64,000 bases of DNA from Tetrahymena thermophila SB210 (lineage: Eukaryota > Ciliophora > Oligohymenophorea > Hymenostomatida > Tetrahymenidae): assembly GCF_000189635.1 (NCBI RefSeq), contig NW_002476320.1, positions 1-64,000 of the forward strand. Reading direction: 5' to 3'. Below are positions 27,425-38,566 of this stretch, piece by piece (position 1 is the first letter of the stretch; each line of letters opens with the position of its first letter). The position numbers and the translations under genes are program-made. The notes below the pieces were generated by a model. That model did not search any database. It saw nothing but the letters and a program-made list of their open reading frames with translations, and had not been told where the DNA came from.

Positions 27425-29060
27425 TTTTTAAAAGTTGTCTTTACCTGAAGATTTCTAATTAAAATTTGTCTTCTTAGAAATTTAATTTTCAATTTATTAA
27501 ATTAATTAATAATATGTGTGTGTCTTTTCTTAAACAAACACAACTTTTTCTAAAGAATAAAACCTATTTAAGTTTATCTATGTTATAATTTTTCTTGATT
27601 TTATATTTCGAATCTATTTATAAATAACAAAATTAATATTAGAAGGAACTTCTTTCGAATTGAAAAAAAAAGTAAAATTATCTTTCTGTATTGAAAATTA
27701 TTAATTTGATCCGTTTAATTAGAAATTAATTTGTTCTTATTTTAGATAAGAAAATGACAAATTAAAATTTTCTTACCCCATATTTTAAAAATCTTAATTC
27801 ACTAAAAAATACATATTTTCCACCACAAATTTCATTTATAAGGAAGTATAAATTAAATCGGGCGCAAAAGAAAAGTAAAAAAGTTAATTTAAAAAAAAAT
27901 AAGACCAAACCTATTTGAAAAAAATGAGAAGAAAATTAACTCTATTGATTGCTGCTTTAGCTGCTATTGGAACTGTAACAGCTTGCTAAGACCCTGCAGC
28001 AGTCGGATCAGGCTGTCTTTGCTAAGGTACTTATTATGGTACTTCAGTTGACGCAGTACCAGGATAGGGATGCAAAGCGTGTCCTAATGGTACGGCTTAA
28101 GGAGCTGCAGCAGCTGGTGCAACGACTCTTGCAGACTGTAACACTTGTCTTGATATTTCTCATGCTTCTTTCACTGGAACAACATCTGCCCCAGCTTGTA
28201 CTTGCAAAGACCCTAACGCTATTGCCCTTCAAGGTCAAAATTGCAAGTGTAAGGCCAATACCTATGGAATGCCTAGTAGAACCACAACTACCGCATGTAC
28301 TGCTTGTCCCAATGGTTCTGGTTCTGCCGCTGGAAGCACAGCTTAAACTGATTGCACTTTATGTGCTGACAGTACTCATGCCACTTTCACTGGAACTACA
28401 GCTGCCCCAGCTTGTACTTGCACTGACCCTAATGCTACTCTCGACGCAAGTGGAAATTGCCAATGCAAGGCCAATACCTATGGAATGCCTAGCACCACCT
28501 CAACTACCACATGTACTGCTTGTCCCAGTGGTTCTGGTTCTGCTCCTGGAAGCACAGCTTTAGCTAATTGCTCTTTATGTATTGATACTACTTATGCTAC
28601 TTTCACTGGAACTGCAAGTTCCCCAGCTTGTTCTTGCACTGACCCTAATGCTTAAATTAGTGCTTCTACTTCAATGTACTAATGCAAAGCTGGTTACTAT
28701 GGTACTCCAAGTACTACTCCCACTAGTGGTTGTAATAAATGCCCTCAAGGATAAACTACAGCTGCTGGATCTACCACAAATACTTGTGCTGTAGTACCAT
28801 CAACTTAATCTTATATTTTAATGCCAATAGTTTCTTTGGTACTCTCTCTATTTATTGCTATTTGATACAAACTTATATGAATTAACTGCATTAAAATTCA
28901 ATAAGATAAATAAACCATTTAATTTTTGTCTGTTAGTGTATAAATTTTTTGTTATGTACTAATGATTTGAAAATTGATAAGCTTTTTATTTTAATATTAT
29001 TGTTTTTTTTTTCTCAAGTAAATAACTAGCCAAAACACTTTTTCTATCCTTAAAATATAG
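27425..29060. repeat. Left arm of inverted duplication
   Basis: Carries the family A gene at 27924 with its flanks. The sequence after the stop (CTTATATGAATTAACTGCAT, then a GATAAATAAACCATT-like stretch, then TAGTGTATAAATTTTTTG) recurs as reverse complement at 30190-30360, and the 5' flank recurs as reverse complement at 30900-31455. Ends are approximate. Confidence 0.7.
27924..28865 (+). CDS. GPI-type cysteine-rich surface antigen, family A
   Basis: Uninterrupted 313-residue frame. A signal peptide (MRRKLTLLIAALAAIGTVTA) is followed by a Cys-rich body and a hydrophobic end (ILMPIVSLVLSLFIAI) just before the stop, as in GPI-anchored ciliate immobilization antigens (Tetrahymena Ser, Ichthyophthirius i-antigens). 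The body has repeats with a 216-nt (72-residue) period; units contain CTACPxGSGSAAGSTA, then C-x-x-C-x-D-x-x-x-A-x-FTGT, then ACTCxDPNA and CKANTYG. It would coat cell and cilia and vary between strains; that role is inferred from the family. The gene lies in the left arm of an inverted duplication whose right arm holds the broken copy at 30364. Expression in such families is mutually exclusive and regulated partly by mRNA stability, but nothing here shows that directly. Confidence 0.9.
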
Positions 29061-30363
29061 CGTTAAAATTGAAAATATAAAATACAGTAATTCCATAAAT
29101 ATATGTCAAGACTAACCTCACCCAAAAATAAATTCTTTGGAAAAATGGACTTAATTTAGAAAATTATAAAATAATGAAAATAAATATTTTACATATGGGA
29201 GAAATCAGGGATCAGCAAGAAGAAGCCATTATACTTGTTTTTTATTGATTTATGAATATATTATTTAATAAATAATCAAATTAATTGATTTTTTATATTT
29301 TTTTTCATCTAAATTTATGATAAGATCTTTAGATAATAATCATCATCATACTTTTAAAATTTACCAATAAACTCAGATTTAATAATATCAGTATCTAGTT
29401 ATATTTTTTAAAAGTTAAGGTGCTTATGAAGTTATTTTCCTTATACAAAAGCCTTTTGTTTTACAAATTTTTGTAAACTAACCATGTGAGCATTATTAAT
29501 TAATTTTAAGTTATTTGCTTGCTATTTTGCAAAAACAAACAATTAATCTTTTCGTGCTAATCTTCTTAAATTTTTGTCTTTAATCATAAATAAACTTCTA
29601 AACATAAATAATAATTCAATAATATTAAATAATAAATAATTAATTAAACAAATTAAATTATTTTGATAAGATCATGTTCTGATATATTCCTTGATTATTT
29701 AGCTACATATATTTTATTTATTTCAAACTTATATATTATTTATTTAAATGCTTAATTAATTATCTTTAAAATATTTAATAACTTATTTTTAAATTTAAAG
29801 ATATATGTTTGTTTATCAAACTTATTTTTCTTTTTTTTATCAATAAATTTTAAATTTCTTACTTATATATCATCTTGAAATAATTATTATGATTTGATAA
29901 ATATTTCAAAGCCATTATATTATTAATTTTATCTTAAATTTTATAGCTATTTTTCTTTAATTTTTTTTAAACGATTAGTTTCTATATTTAATATATTTAA
30001 AGAGAAAGATCATTTATATCTTCAAGTATTTGTTATTCTTAATTTTTAATTTCCATAAAAGTTTATAAAATATAATTTGTTTATTCAGTTATTAATATTT
30101 ATGTGTCGTTTAATGTAATTTATATAAATAAATTTATATTTAAAATTTGAAATTTTATTTTTCTTCATTAAACCCAATTTTTTTAGAATAGAAAAATAAT
30201 TTTGGTTAGTTATTTACATTAAAAAAACAATAATATTAAAAAGTTTATTTATCAATTTTCAAATCATTGGTACATAACAAATAATCTTTGCACTAACAGG
30301 CAAAAATTGAATGATTTATTTATCTTATTGAATTTGAATACAGTTAATTCACATAAATCTGTA
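28866..30363. other. Spacer between inverted antigen copies
   Basis: No gene. The part from about 29160 to 30180 is a direct duplicate of about 38650-39700: both begin with a recognisable ATCAGGGATCA...AAGAAGAAGCCA stretch and keep the same order of AT-rich motifs up to the antigen 3' flank. Confidence 0.6.
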
Positions 30364-31455
30364 TCAAAGAGCAATAAAGAGAGAGAGTACCAAAAAACTA
30401 TTGGCATTAAAATATAAGATGAATTTGATTATTCAGCACAAGTATTTGTGGTAGATCCAGCAGCTGTAGTTTATCCTTCAGGGAATTTATTACAACCACT
30501 AGTAGTGGTAGCACTTGGAGTACCATAGTAATTAGCTTTGCATTAGCACATTGTAGTAGAAGCACTGAGTTAAGCATTAAGATCATTGCAAGTACAAGCT
30601 GGGGCAGTTTAATTTCCAGTGAAAATAGCATAAGTAGTATCAAAACAGATAGAACAAGTATCAATTGAAGTGGGATAATTGGGAACCTTTGCTTAAGCAG
30701 TAAGTACCTGAAGGACACTTTTTAAATGCTAAATTGTAATTTTAATCAGATGAAATCCAATAATAACAACTTTAGCAAAAATAGGATGAACCTGAGCCTG
30801 ATGCTGAGGGGACACCAGAGTCAGAGCAAGTAGCTGTTACAGTTCCAATAATAGCTATAACAGCAATCAATCATGTTAAATTTCTCATTTTTTACAAATA
30901 ATTTTTGTTTATTTTTTTTTAGATTAATATTTATTTATATCTTTCTTCTACTCCCAATTATAAACTTGGTTATAAATGAAGTTTATGTGGAAAATATGTA
31001 TTATTTAGTGGGTTAATATTTTTGAAATATGGGGTAGGAAAATTTTTAATTGTTATTTTCTTATTTAAAGTAGGAACAAATTAATTTATAATAATATTTA
31101 ATAAAATTAACGTCTTTTAGATAAAGAAAGAAAATTTTACTTTTTTTAAATTTGAATGAAGTTCTTTCTAAAATAAATTTGTTATTTATAAATAACTTTG
31201 AAATATAAAATGAAGAAAACATATAAAATAGATAAATTTAAATGATTATATGAATGTAGATAGGATTTTTCAAAAAATAAATTCTAATTTATAAAAATAA
31301 AAAAGCAAACAAACATTTATTTCACAATCTTTAGAAAAATTATGTTTAAAAAAACAAATATAAAAAATTTTATAAACATATTATTTATATGAATATATGG
31401 ATTATAATATAATAAATATTGGCAACATGACTTTGCCAGAGGGGTAATAAATTAT
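30190..31455. repeat. Right arm of inverted duplication
   Basis: Inverted counterpart of 27425-29060, holding the broken antigen copy. The shared block ends at a motif reading TTGGCAACATGACTTTGCC followed by GGGGTAATAAAT; the inverse of this occurs near 27318-27345, and a direct copy is near 41884-41910. About 1.1 kb of spacer separates the arms. Confidence 0.7.
30364..30888 (-). pseudogene. Broken family A surface antigen
   Basis: Same start context, signal-peptide region and 3' end as the genes at 27924 and 41478, but inactivated. Codon 6 (leucine TTA in the intact copy) is TGA, the signal peptide therefore stops at once, a frame change lies in the first Cys unit between the CPSGT motif and C-S-I-C, and one base is missing within the C-terminal hydrophobic tail, where the intact copy reads IVCLVLSLFIAL. 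Only about one and a half of the 72-residue repeats remain. The conserved unit (FTGN, ACTCNDLNA, CQCKANYYGTPSA) is still clear. Decay appears recent since flanks are highly similar to those of the intact copy. Confidence 0.85.
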
Positions 31456-31686
31456 TTTTATAATTTTACATTTAATAATTTACATATATACTATAATTCC
31501 TCAAAAAAATAGGGGTTGAGTCAGGTCTCTGACTATCTAATATATATTATAAAAAAAAATAAGAAGAAGAATAAAAAGCATAATTAAAATAAATTTAAAA
31601 ATAATGTGATTGATTGATTAAATGTTAAATTTGTTATTTTCAAATTTATTTATTTACATAAATCTCTCTGGTTAAAAATAATTTGA

Positions 31687-31786
31687 NNNNNNNNNNNNNN
31701 NNNNNNNNNNNNNNNNNNNNNNNNNNNNNNNNNNNNNNNNNNNNNNNNNNNNNNNNNNNNNNNNNNNNNNNNNNNNNNNNNNNNNN
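31687..31786. other. Assembly gap (100 N)
   Basis: Exactly 100 undetermined bases, the usual placeholder for a gap of unknown size. It falls among repeats between the antigen duplications, so collapsed or missing copies are possible. Confidence 0.99.
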
Positions 31787-34700
31787 GTAATTATTTCTTT
31801 TCTACTATAATTGTTATTTCGATTGTTGTTTGATCATTAATATTATTTTCACTATTGGTAATAGCTTAAATCTTTAATTATTTATATAATATCAATTATA
31901 AAAGTATTCCACATTAACTCTATATTCATAATCTTTAGAAAGAGGTTGATATTAAAAATACAAAAATTATTAACAGATTTCATTTTAAAAATTTTAGTTA
32001 ATTGTGCAATTTTTTATGGCTGAAGTTATTTTAATGATGATGTCTACCTTAAATATAATATATTATTCTAAAAAAAGAAATATTCTCATTATTTGAGACA
32101 TTTATTATACTCACTATGAAGCAGCAAGTTGCTATAAAATTAAAATAAGCTCTTTGAATAAATAAAATATATTTAGTTTATAAATATTGTTTGTTTTTAG
32201 TTAATAGATTTATTACGAATTATTATTTAAAAATAAATTAGAAAAATAAATTCTTTTATTAAAATAATTATTTTGAACTCATTGGCAAAAAAAGTGAAAA
32301 ATTACTTTATTCTAATAAATTTTTAGAATTTCTTACATATTACCTTTTATTCCATCATTTTAACCTATTAATGTTAAATTTTTACTTATGATAATAAATT
32401 ATGATTCATATTTATTTTCAAATTTTCTTTAATAAAATTGTTGATTTGCTAAAAACATTTTTTTTCTATTGATATTTTTATTTCATCTTTAAAAAATTAG
32501 ATAATCCTTAAAAATACTACCTTTCTTTGAGGTATTAAAATTCATTTTTAGATACTATTTAATTTTCTTTTTATAATTATACTGAAAAAGCCAAGTTTTC
32601 TAAAATTATTTTAATTTGGTTTTACAATGTAAATAATAAATCTTCCTTATTGCAGCAAGCTGTAAATAAAATCAATTAAAAAATTATCAATCTAAATCTT
32701 TTATTTTGCTGCAATATATTTTCTTAACTTATATTTACATTTCATATATCAAATATTCTTTAAAAAAATATAAATAGATTAATATTGATTAGACATAATA
32801 GTTAGTCATGATATAATTACATTTTTATAACTTATTAATTTAATTTATCTTACTTACATAATTCAATTTCATAATATCTGCATTTCAAAAAAATTTTGTT
32901 TATATGTTGCAGAATATAAAAATAAATTAATTTTATGAAAATAATTACAAGCTATTAATTACAAAAATGGTTATTTGAATACTACTTAACATTAACTTAA
33001 ACTATTTATCATTTTATTATTAGAAAATAAGATGTAAAAATATCAATACTTTATATTTTAACAAAATAGATCTTCTTAACTAGTTCGAACTACATTTTTT
33101 AAATTCAAGCAATAAATAAACAAATTAATTAATTTAATTTATTTTACTTACATATTGCTAATCCAGGTATTAAAATATGATGAACTGGATAGCATTATAT
33201 TTTAATATCTGGATTATGCTTAATTTATTATTAAAAAAATAAATAAAAGAATTTATGGAAAAGTATGTAAAGGCAAAATTCAATAAAATTCATAAATTGT
33301 ATTTAATATATAAATATATAGTATAAAAAGAGTTCAAATACAATATTCAATATTTTTTCAAAATTTTGGTGGTTTACATTAAAATTTTTCTTTGATTGAT
33401 ATTTTTATTTCATCTTAAAAAAATTAGATACTACTTAAAAATATTACCTGAGAGGTATTAAAATCCTCTTTTTTGATATTATCCAATTTCCTTTTTATAA
33501 TTATACTGAAAAAGCTAAGTTTTCTAAAATTATTTTAATTAAGTTTTACAATCTAAATAACAGATTTTCCTTATTGCAACAATCTGTAAATAAAATTAAT
33601 TTAACTATTGACCTAATTTTTTTATTTTTTACTTACATTTATACTCACATTTAATATATCAAATATCCTTTAAAAAATATATATAAAGATTAATATTGAT
33701 TAGACATAATAGTTGGTCATGATAAAATTACATTTTTACTATTTATTATTGCCTAATTTATTGATTTTAATTTAATATTTGCATAAATACACCTAAACAG
33801 CTGGTGATATTTTAATTACACAGGATAAGCAATATATTTTTGGAAGAAAAAAAAGAAATATTCTCTATATTAGTATTATTTATTTTGCTCACTATGAAGC
33901 AGCAAGTTACTATAAAATTAGAATATGCTAATTGAATAAATAAAATGATATTTAGTTTATAATTATTTTGAATTCTTTGGCAAAAATAGTGTAAGCTTAC
34001 TTTTTTCAAATTAATTTTTTAGAATTTCTTACATTTATTACATTTTATTACAGAATCTTAATATCTAAATGTTAAATTTTTAATAAATGATACACATTTA
34101 TTTTCAAATTTTCTTTAATAAAATTATTGATTTGATCAAAAAAATTTTCTTCTATTGATATTTTATTTCATCTTAAAAAAATTAGATACTACTTAAAAAT
34201 ACTACCTTAGAGGTATTAAAATCCTCTTTTTAGATATTATCGAATTTCCTTTTTATAATTATTCTGAAAAAGCTAAGTTTTCTAAAATTATTTTAAATAA
34301 GTTTTACAATAAATAACAGATTTTTCTAATAGCAAGCAATCTGTAAATAAAATTAATTTAACTATCTTCCTAAATTTATTATTTTTGGCAAAATTTTTCT
34401 CAACTTATATTTACATTTAATAAATCAAATATCCTTTAAAAAATATATATTTAAAGGTTAATATTGATTAGAATAGTTAGTCATGATTAAATTGTTTACT
34501 GTTTATGATTGCCTAATTTATTGATATTAATTTAATATTTGCGTAGGTATTTTTACGAGTTAAAATTAAAAAACTGATTAATTTAACTTGTCTTAATTAC
34601 ATAATTTAATTTCATTCATAATATCTACATTTCAAAACTTTTTTTTATTGATGAATATAAAAATAAATTAATTTTATGAAAATAATTACATGCTATTTTT

Positions 34701-35440
34701 TACAAAAATGGTTAATTGAATACTATTTAATATTAACTTTAATTATTTATCATTTTATTATTGGAAAATAAGATGTAAAAATATCAATATTTTATATTTT
34801 AACAAAATCAACCTTCTTAATTAGTTCGAATTACTTTTTTTTAAATTCAAGCAATAAAGAAACAAATTGATTAATTTAATTTATCTATCTATTTCATTCA
34901 GTAAATATACTTTTTGCAAAATTTTTTTTTGTTGCTGAATATAAAAATAAATTAATTTTATGAAAATAATTACATGCTATTTTTTACAAAAATGGTTAAT
35001 TGAATACTATTTAATATTAACTTATATTATTTATCATTTTATTATTGGAAAAAAAGATGTAAAAATATCAATATTTTATATTTTAACAAAATCAACCTTC
35101 TTAATTAGTTCGAATTACTTTTTTTTAAATTCAAGCAATAAAGAAACAAATTGATTAATTTAATTTATCTTATCTATTTCATTCAGTAAATATCCTTTTT
35201 GCAAAATTTTTTTTTGTTGCTGAATATAAAAATAAATTAATTTTATGAAATTGATTTCCAACTATTATTTACAAAAATGGTTAATTGAATACTACTTACT
35301 ATTAACTAAAATGATTTATAACTTTATTATTATAAAATCAGATGTAAAAACATCAATACTTTATATTTTAACAATATCTACTTAATTATTTCTAATTACT
35401 TTTTTACATACCACTGATTAATATAATAAAGAGGTCATCT
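31787..35440. repeat. Intergenic repeat block 1
   Basis: No gene. Made of recurring AT-rich modules: one around TCACTATGAAGCAGCAAGTT (32110, 33887); one around TATTAAAATCCTCTTTTT followed by ATACTGAAAAAGC..AAGTTTTC (about 32530, 33455, 34215); and one around AAAATGGTTAATTGAATACT with ATTAATTTTATGAAAATAAT. The last stands in three near-tandem copies of about 280 bases at about 34664, 34937 and 35222. It lies upstream of the family B gene at 36096. Confidence 0.7.
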
Positions 35441-36004
35441 AAAAAATTTATGACCCACTCTAAAAAATATCATAATTACATATTTTTTTTAAATTTAAAA
35501 TACAGCTTAAAAATTTTATTTAAGCAGGTCTTACTATATAAGTGAAAACAAAACCCTCTAATGTATATATTATATTCGCAACTATTTTTATATATTTTCT
35601 ATTTCACTTACTTATGATAAAAATACATGGAATAAAAAATAATAGGATGTTAAAAAAAATATTTGTTTTCAAAAAGTGATTTAAGATTTTATCAGTAGAG
35701 ATGTTTTTTTTGAAAAGCATTTTCTTTTAAGCTTACTTAAAGCAAGATTGTTGACTTAAAAATATGTATTTCTTCATTTTCATTAAAATATTCTACAAAA
35801 TTTGAAAATAGAATAATCTATTGTTGAATTTTTTAATATAATTAAATTATTAGTAATTGCTTCACTAAGGATTAGATGTTTGAATATTTTTATTATTTTT
35901 GTATTATAATAAAAATTAAAATGAAGGGAACAACATCTCTCAAATATAGTAAAATTATTGAATTACTTGAAAATGACTATTAAATTTTAGTTTTTCTTTC
36001 TAAA

Positions 36005-36030
36005 AACAATTATCCCTATAAAAAATTGTT
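36005..36030 (+). promoter_or_regulatory. TATA-like box inside inverted repeat
   Basis: AACAAT...TATCCCTATAAAA...ATTGTT, about 70-90 bases upstream of the ATG at 36096. The same element sits at the same distance before the other family B genes, so it is probably core promoter or 5' UTR structure. Confidence 0.5.
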
Positions 36031-36095
36031 AAGATAAAATTTTTAATAATTAATTTTTAATTAAATAAATTGATAAATAAATAAAAAATATCAAA

Positions 36096-36806
36096 ATGAA
36101 TAAATTGTTTGCTATTACTTTAGTAGTACTTTGTTTCGTATCTCATATTTATGCTTAAGCTGTTCCTGGTAGGGGTGTTTATTGCTCAAGTAACGGAAAA
36201 GATTGCACTGGATGCGGTGCTGGTGCTACTGATGTTAGTGGTGCTTAGGCTTTATTCACTTATGATTCATCAAATAGTTGCAAATTTACTGATTGCTCAG
36301 CAGCTGTTGCTGCAACATAATTAAATGGTTGGATTTGTAATTCTTGTAGTGGAGTTATTGGTAGTAAATTAGCTGCAGGAAGTTTTTTATTAGGTTCTAA
36401 TTGCGCTAATAGTTGCAAAGCACCTGCTACTATCAATGCCTAATAAATTTGTTAGACACCTGGTAATAATGTTGCTTGCTCAACTAACGGAACTGATTGT
36501 ACAGGATGTGGAGCTAATGCTACAATTTAAGGATTATTTACTTATGTTTCAGGTAATAACTGCAAAATTACTGACTGTTCTTCACCTACCACCTCTAATG
36601 CTGCTAATTTGAATGGCTGGGTATGTAATTCTTGCAATGGTTAGGCAGGTTCCGCTGTTCCTGCTGGTTTATAATTATCTGGATCAACCTGTGCTACTTC
36701 TTGCCCTTCTGGCCAAACTGCTTCTGCCTCAAACTCATTTACTTGCACTGCTGCTGTTAAAATTGCATTTACAATCTTATTTGCTATTTTTGGATTATTA
36801 ATCTGA
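36096..36806 (+). CDS. GPI-type cysteine-rich surface antigen, family B (1)
   Basis: Intact single-exon 236-residue frame. Signal peptide MNKLFAITLVVLCFVSHIYA, two Cys-rich units with a 297-nt (99-residue) period, and a hydrophobic tail VKIAFTILFAIFGLLI typical of GPI attachment. Each unit has CSSNGKDCTGCGAGAT, a LFTY segment, T-D-C-S, then NGW-x-C-x-S-C-x-G. The second unit uses CSTNGTDCTGCGANATIQG. It shares no obvious sequence with family A beyond the architecture. The family resembles other Tetrahymena Cys-periodic surface proteins; the exact Ser locus is not assigned. Upstream carries the conserved family B cassette; downstream has the conserved TTCTTCATAAATTT / TTTAGAGCGTTGTAATTT flank. 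Confidence 0.88.
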
Positions 36807-37528
36807 TTTTAGAATAAATAAATTTATTTTAAAATATTTTTTGTTCTTCTTCATAAATTTTGTGTTCTTTTTAGAGCGTTGTAATTTATTTATTAAGAAC
36901 TTTCACATTATTTTAACATCTTTATATTTAAAATATTGGGTGTTGGGATAATTAAAAAAAGATTTGTTTTAAAAAAGTGAAATTATTTTTTTGATCGTTT
37001 AAGTTGTATATAAAAAAATTTTTCATATATTTTGATTTTGTTTTATCAGTTAATATAAAAATTGATAAATCAGTAAATTTTATAATAATAATTAATATTG
37101 TCTTCTTAAGATTTTATCAGTAGAGGTGCTTTTTTTTGAAAAGAATTTTCTTTTAAGCTTACTAAAAACAGGATTATTAACTTAAAAATATGTATTTCTT
37201 CATTTTCATTAAATTATTTTACAAAATTTTTAAAATTTAATCATCTATTGTTGAATTTTTAAATATTATTTTATTAAAAAATTACTAGTATTGCTTCACT
37301 AAAGTTTGATGTTTGAATATTGTAATTAGTATTGTATAAAAATAAAAATTGAAATGAATGGAGAAACACTTCTCGTATATAGTAAAAGTTGCTTAAAATT
37401 TTTGAAATTATTGTTAAATTTTAGTTTTTCTTTCTCATAACAATTATCCCTTTAAAAATTGTTAAGATAAAATTTTTCATAATTAATTTTTAATTAAATA
37501 AACTGATAAATAAATAAAAAATATCAAA
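36807..37528. other. Family B 3' flank and next 5' cassette
   Basis: No gene. First about 100 bases are the 3' flank shared by family B genes (GTTCTT at 36864-36869 and AAGAAC at 36895-36900 could pair). From about 37130 it repeats the upstream region of the gene at 36096, including a TTTATCAGTAGAG motif and the conserved cassette. Confidence 0.6.
37439..37463 (+). promoter_or_regulatory. Family B promoter element, variant
   Basis: Same AACAAT/ATTGTT inverted repeat, but the core reads CCCTTTAAAA in place of CCCTATAAAA. The gene that follows is also the one with the in-frame TGA. Confidence 0.45.
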
Positions 37529-38566
37529 ATGAATAAATTGTTTACTATTACTTTAGTGGTATATTGTTTCATATCTAATACTTATGCCTCACCTACTTTT
37601 GGTAAGTATGTTCATTGCTCAAGTAACGGAAGTGATTGCACTGGATGTGGTGCTGGTGCTACTGATGTTAGTGGTGCTTAGGATTTATTCACATATTCTT
37701 CAGGTAATAAATGTTTATTTCTTGATTGCTCAGTAACTGTTGATGCAACAAAATTAAATGGCTGGATATGTGCTTCTTGCAATGGAGTTAATAATAGTAT
37801 TGTACCTCCAAGAAAATATTTTTAAGGTGGTACTTGTGTTGCTTCTTGCACTCCACCTGCTACTGCTACCTCCGACTAAATTTGTTACTCACCTGCTGTT
37901 GGTAATGCTGTCCCTTGCTCAAGCAACGGAAGTGGTTGCACTGGATGTGGTGCTGGTGCTACTGATGTTAGTGGTGCTTAGGCTTTATTCACTTAAGTTT
38001 CAGGTAAAAACTGCGTATTTGCTGATTGCTAAGCAACTGTTGCTGCAACAAGTTAAAATGGTTGGATGTGTGCTTCTTGCAATGGAGTTTCTAATAGTAA
38101 GGTACGTCTATGAAATGTTTATTCAGGTTCTAGTTGTGCTGCTTCTTGCACAGCACCTAATGTTCCTAACACCAACTAAATTTGTTAGAAACCTCCTGCT
38201 GTTACTGGTAATAATGTTGCTTGCTCAACTAATGGAACAGATTGTACAGGATGTGGAGCTAATGCTACAATTTAAGGATTATTTACTTATGTTTCAGGTA
38301 ATGTCTGCAAAATTACAGACTGTTCTTCAACTACCACCTCTAATGCTGCTAATTTGAATGGTTGGGTTTGTAATTTTTGCAATGGTTAGACTGGTTCCAC
38401 TGTTCCTGCTGGTTCATAATTTTCTGGATCAACATGCGCTACTTCTTGCCCTTCTGGCCAAACTACTTCTGCCTCAAACTCATTTACTTGCACTGCTGGT
38501 TCTTCAACTAATGCTGTTAAAATTACATTTACAATCTTATTTGCTATTTTTGGATTATTAATCTGA
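37529..38566 (+). pseudogene. Family B surface antigen with premature TGA (2)
   Basis: Same signal peptide and tail as its neighbours, but three 99-residue-type units instead of two, encoding 345 codons if read through. Codon 195 (38111-38113) is TGA where the sister genes have glycine GGA (CCTCCAGGAAATG in the 45420 gene). The frame is otherwise open to the true end (38564). If TGA is a stop, the product is a 194-residue secreted protein without GPI tail. No GT-AG removal that restores the frame is visible. Either a very young pseudogene, a base error, or a programmed exception. Its 3' flank runs straight into the family A duplicate at about 38650. Confidence 0.75.

Larger units (their letters stand above)
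24199..27923. other. AT-rich intergenic region with hairpin and antigen-flank copies
   Basis: 3.7 kb without a supported gene. Contents: the LRR exon relic (24663-24745), a perfect 8-bp-stem hairpin (24902-24946), and from about 26750 two successive copies of the 5' flank seen upstream of family A antigen genes, of which only the second (about 27425-27850) leads into a gene. Confidence 0.5.
29160..31455. repeat. Direct segmental duplicate (copy 1)
   Basis: Spacer plus broken antigen plus 5' flank, in the same order and orientation as 38650-41915. The antigen inside has shrunk to 525 nt compared with 1,602 nt in the other copy. Boundaries are by eye. Confidence 0.65.

Noticed and set aside
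28036-28563. Leu-rich plus-strand frame over the antigen gene
   Set aside because: Shadow frame of the repeats; the true frame has signal peptide, cysteines and GPI tail. The same applies to Leu-rich frames at 37758-38357, 40155-41414, 45475-46137 and 49300-49740.
31939-31948. AAAGAGGTTG, first ten bases of the inverse chromosome breakage sequence
   Set aside because: The remaining five positions do not fit the 15-bp Tetrahymena Cbs, which tolerates little change.
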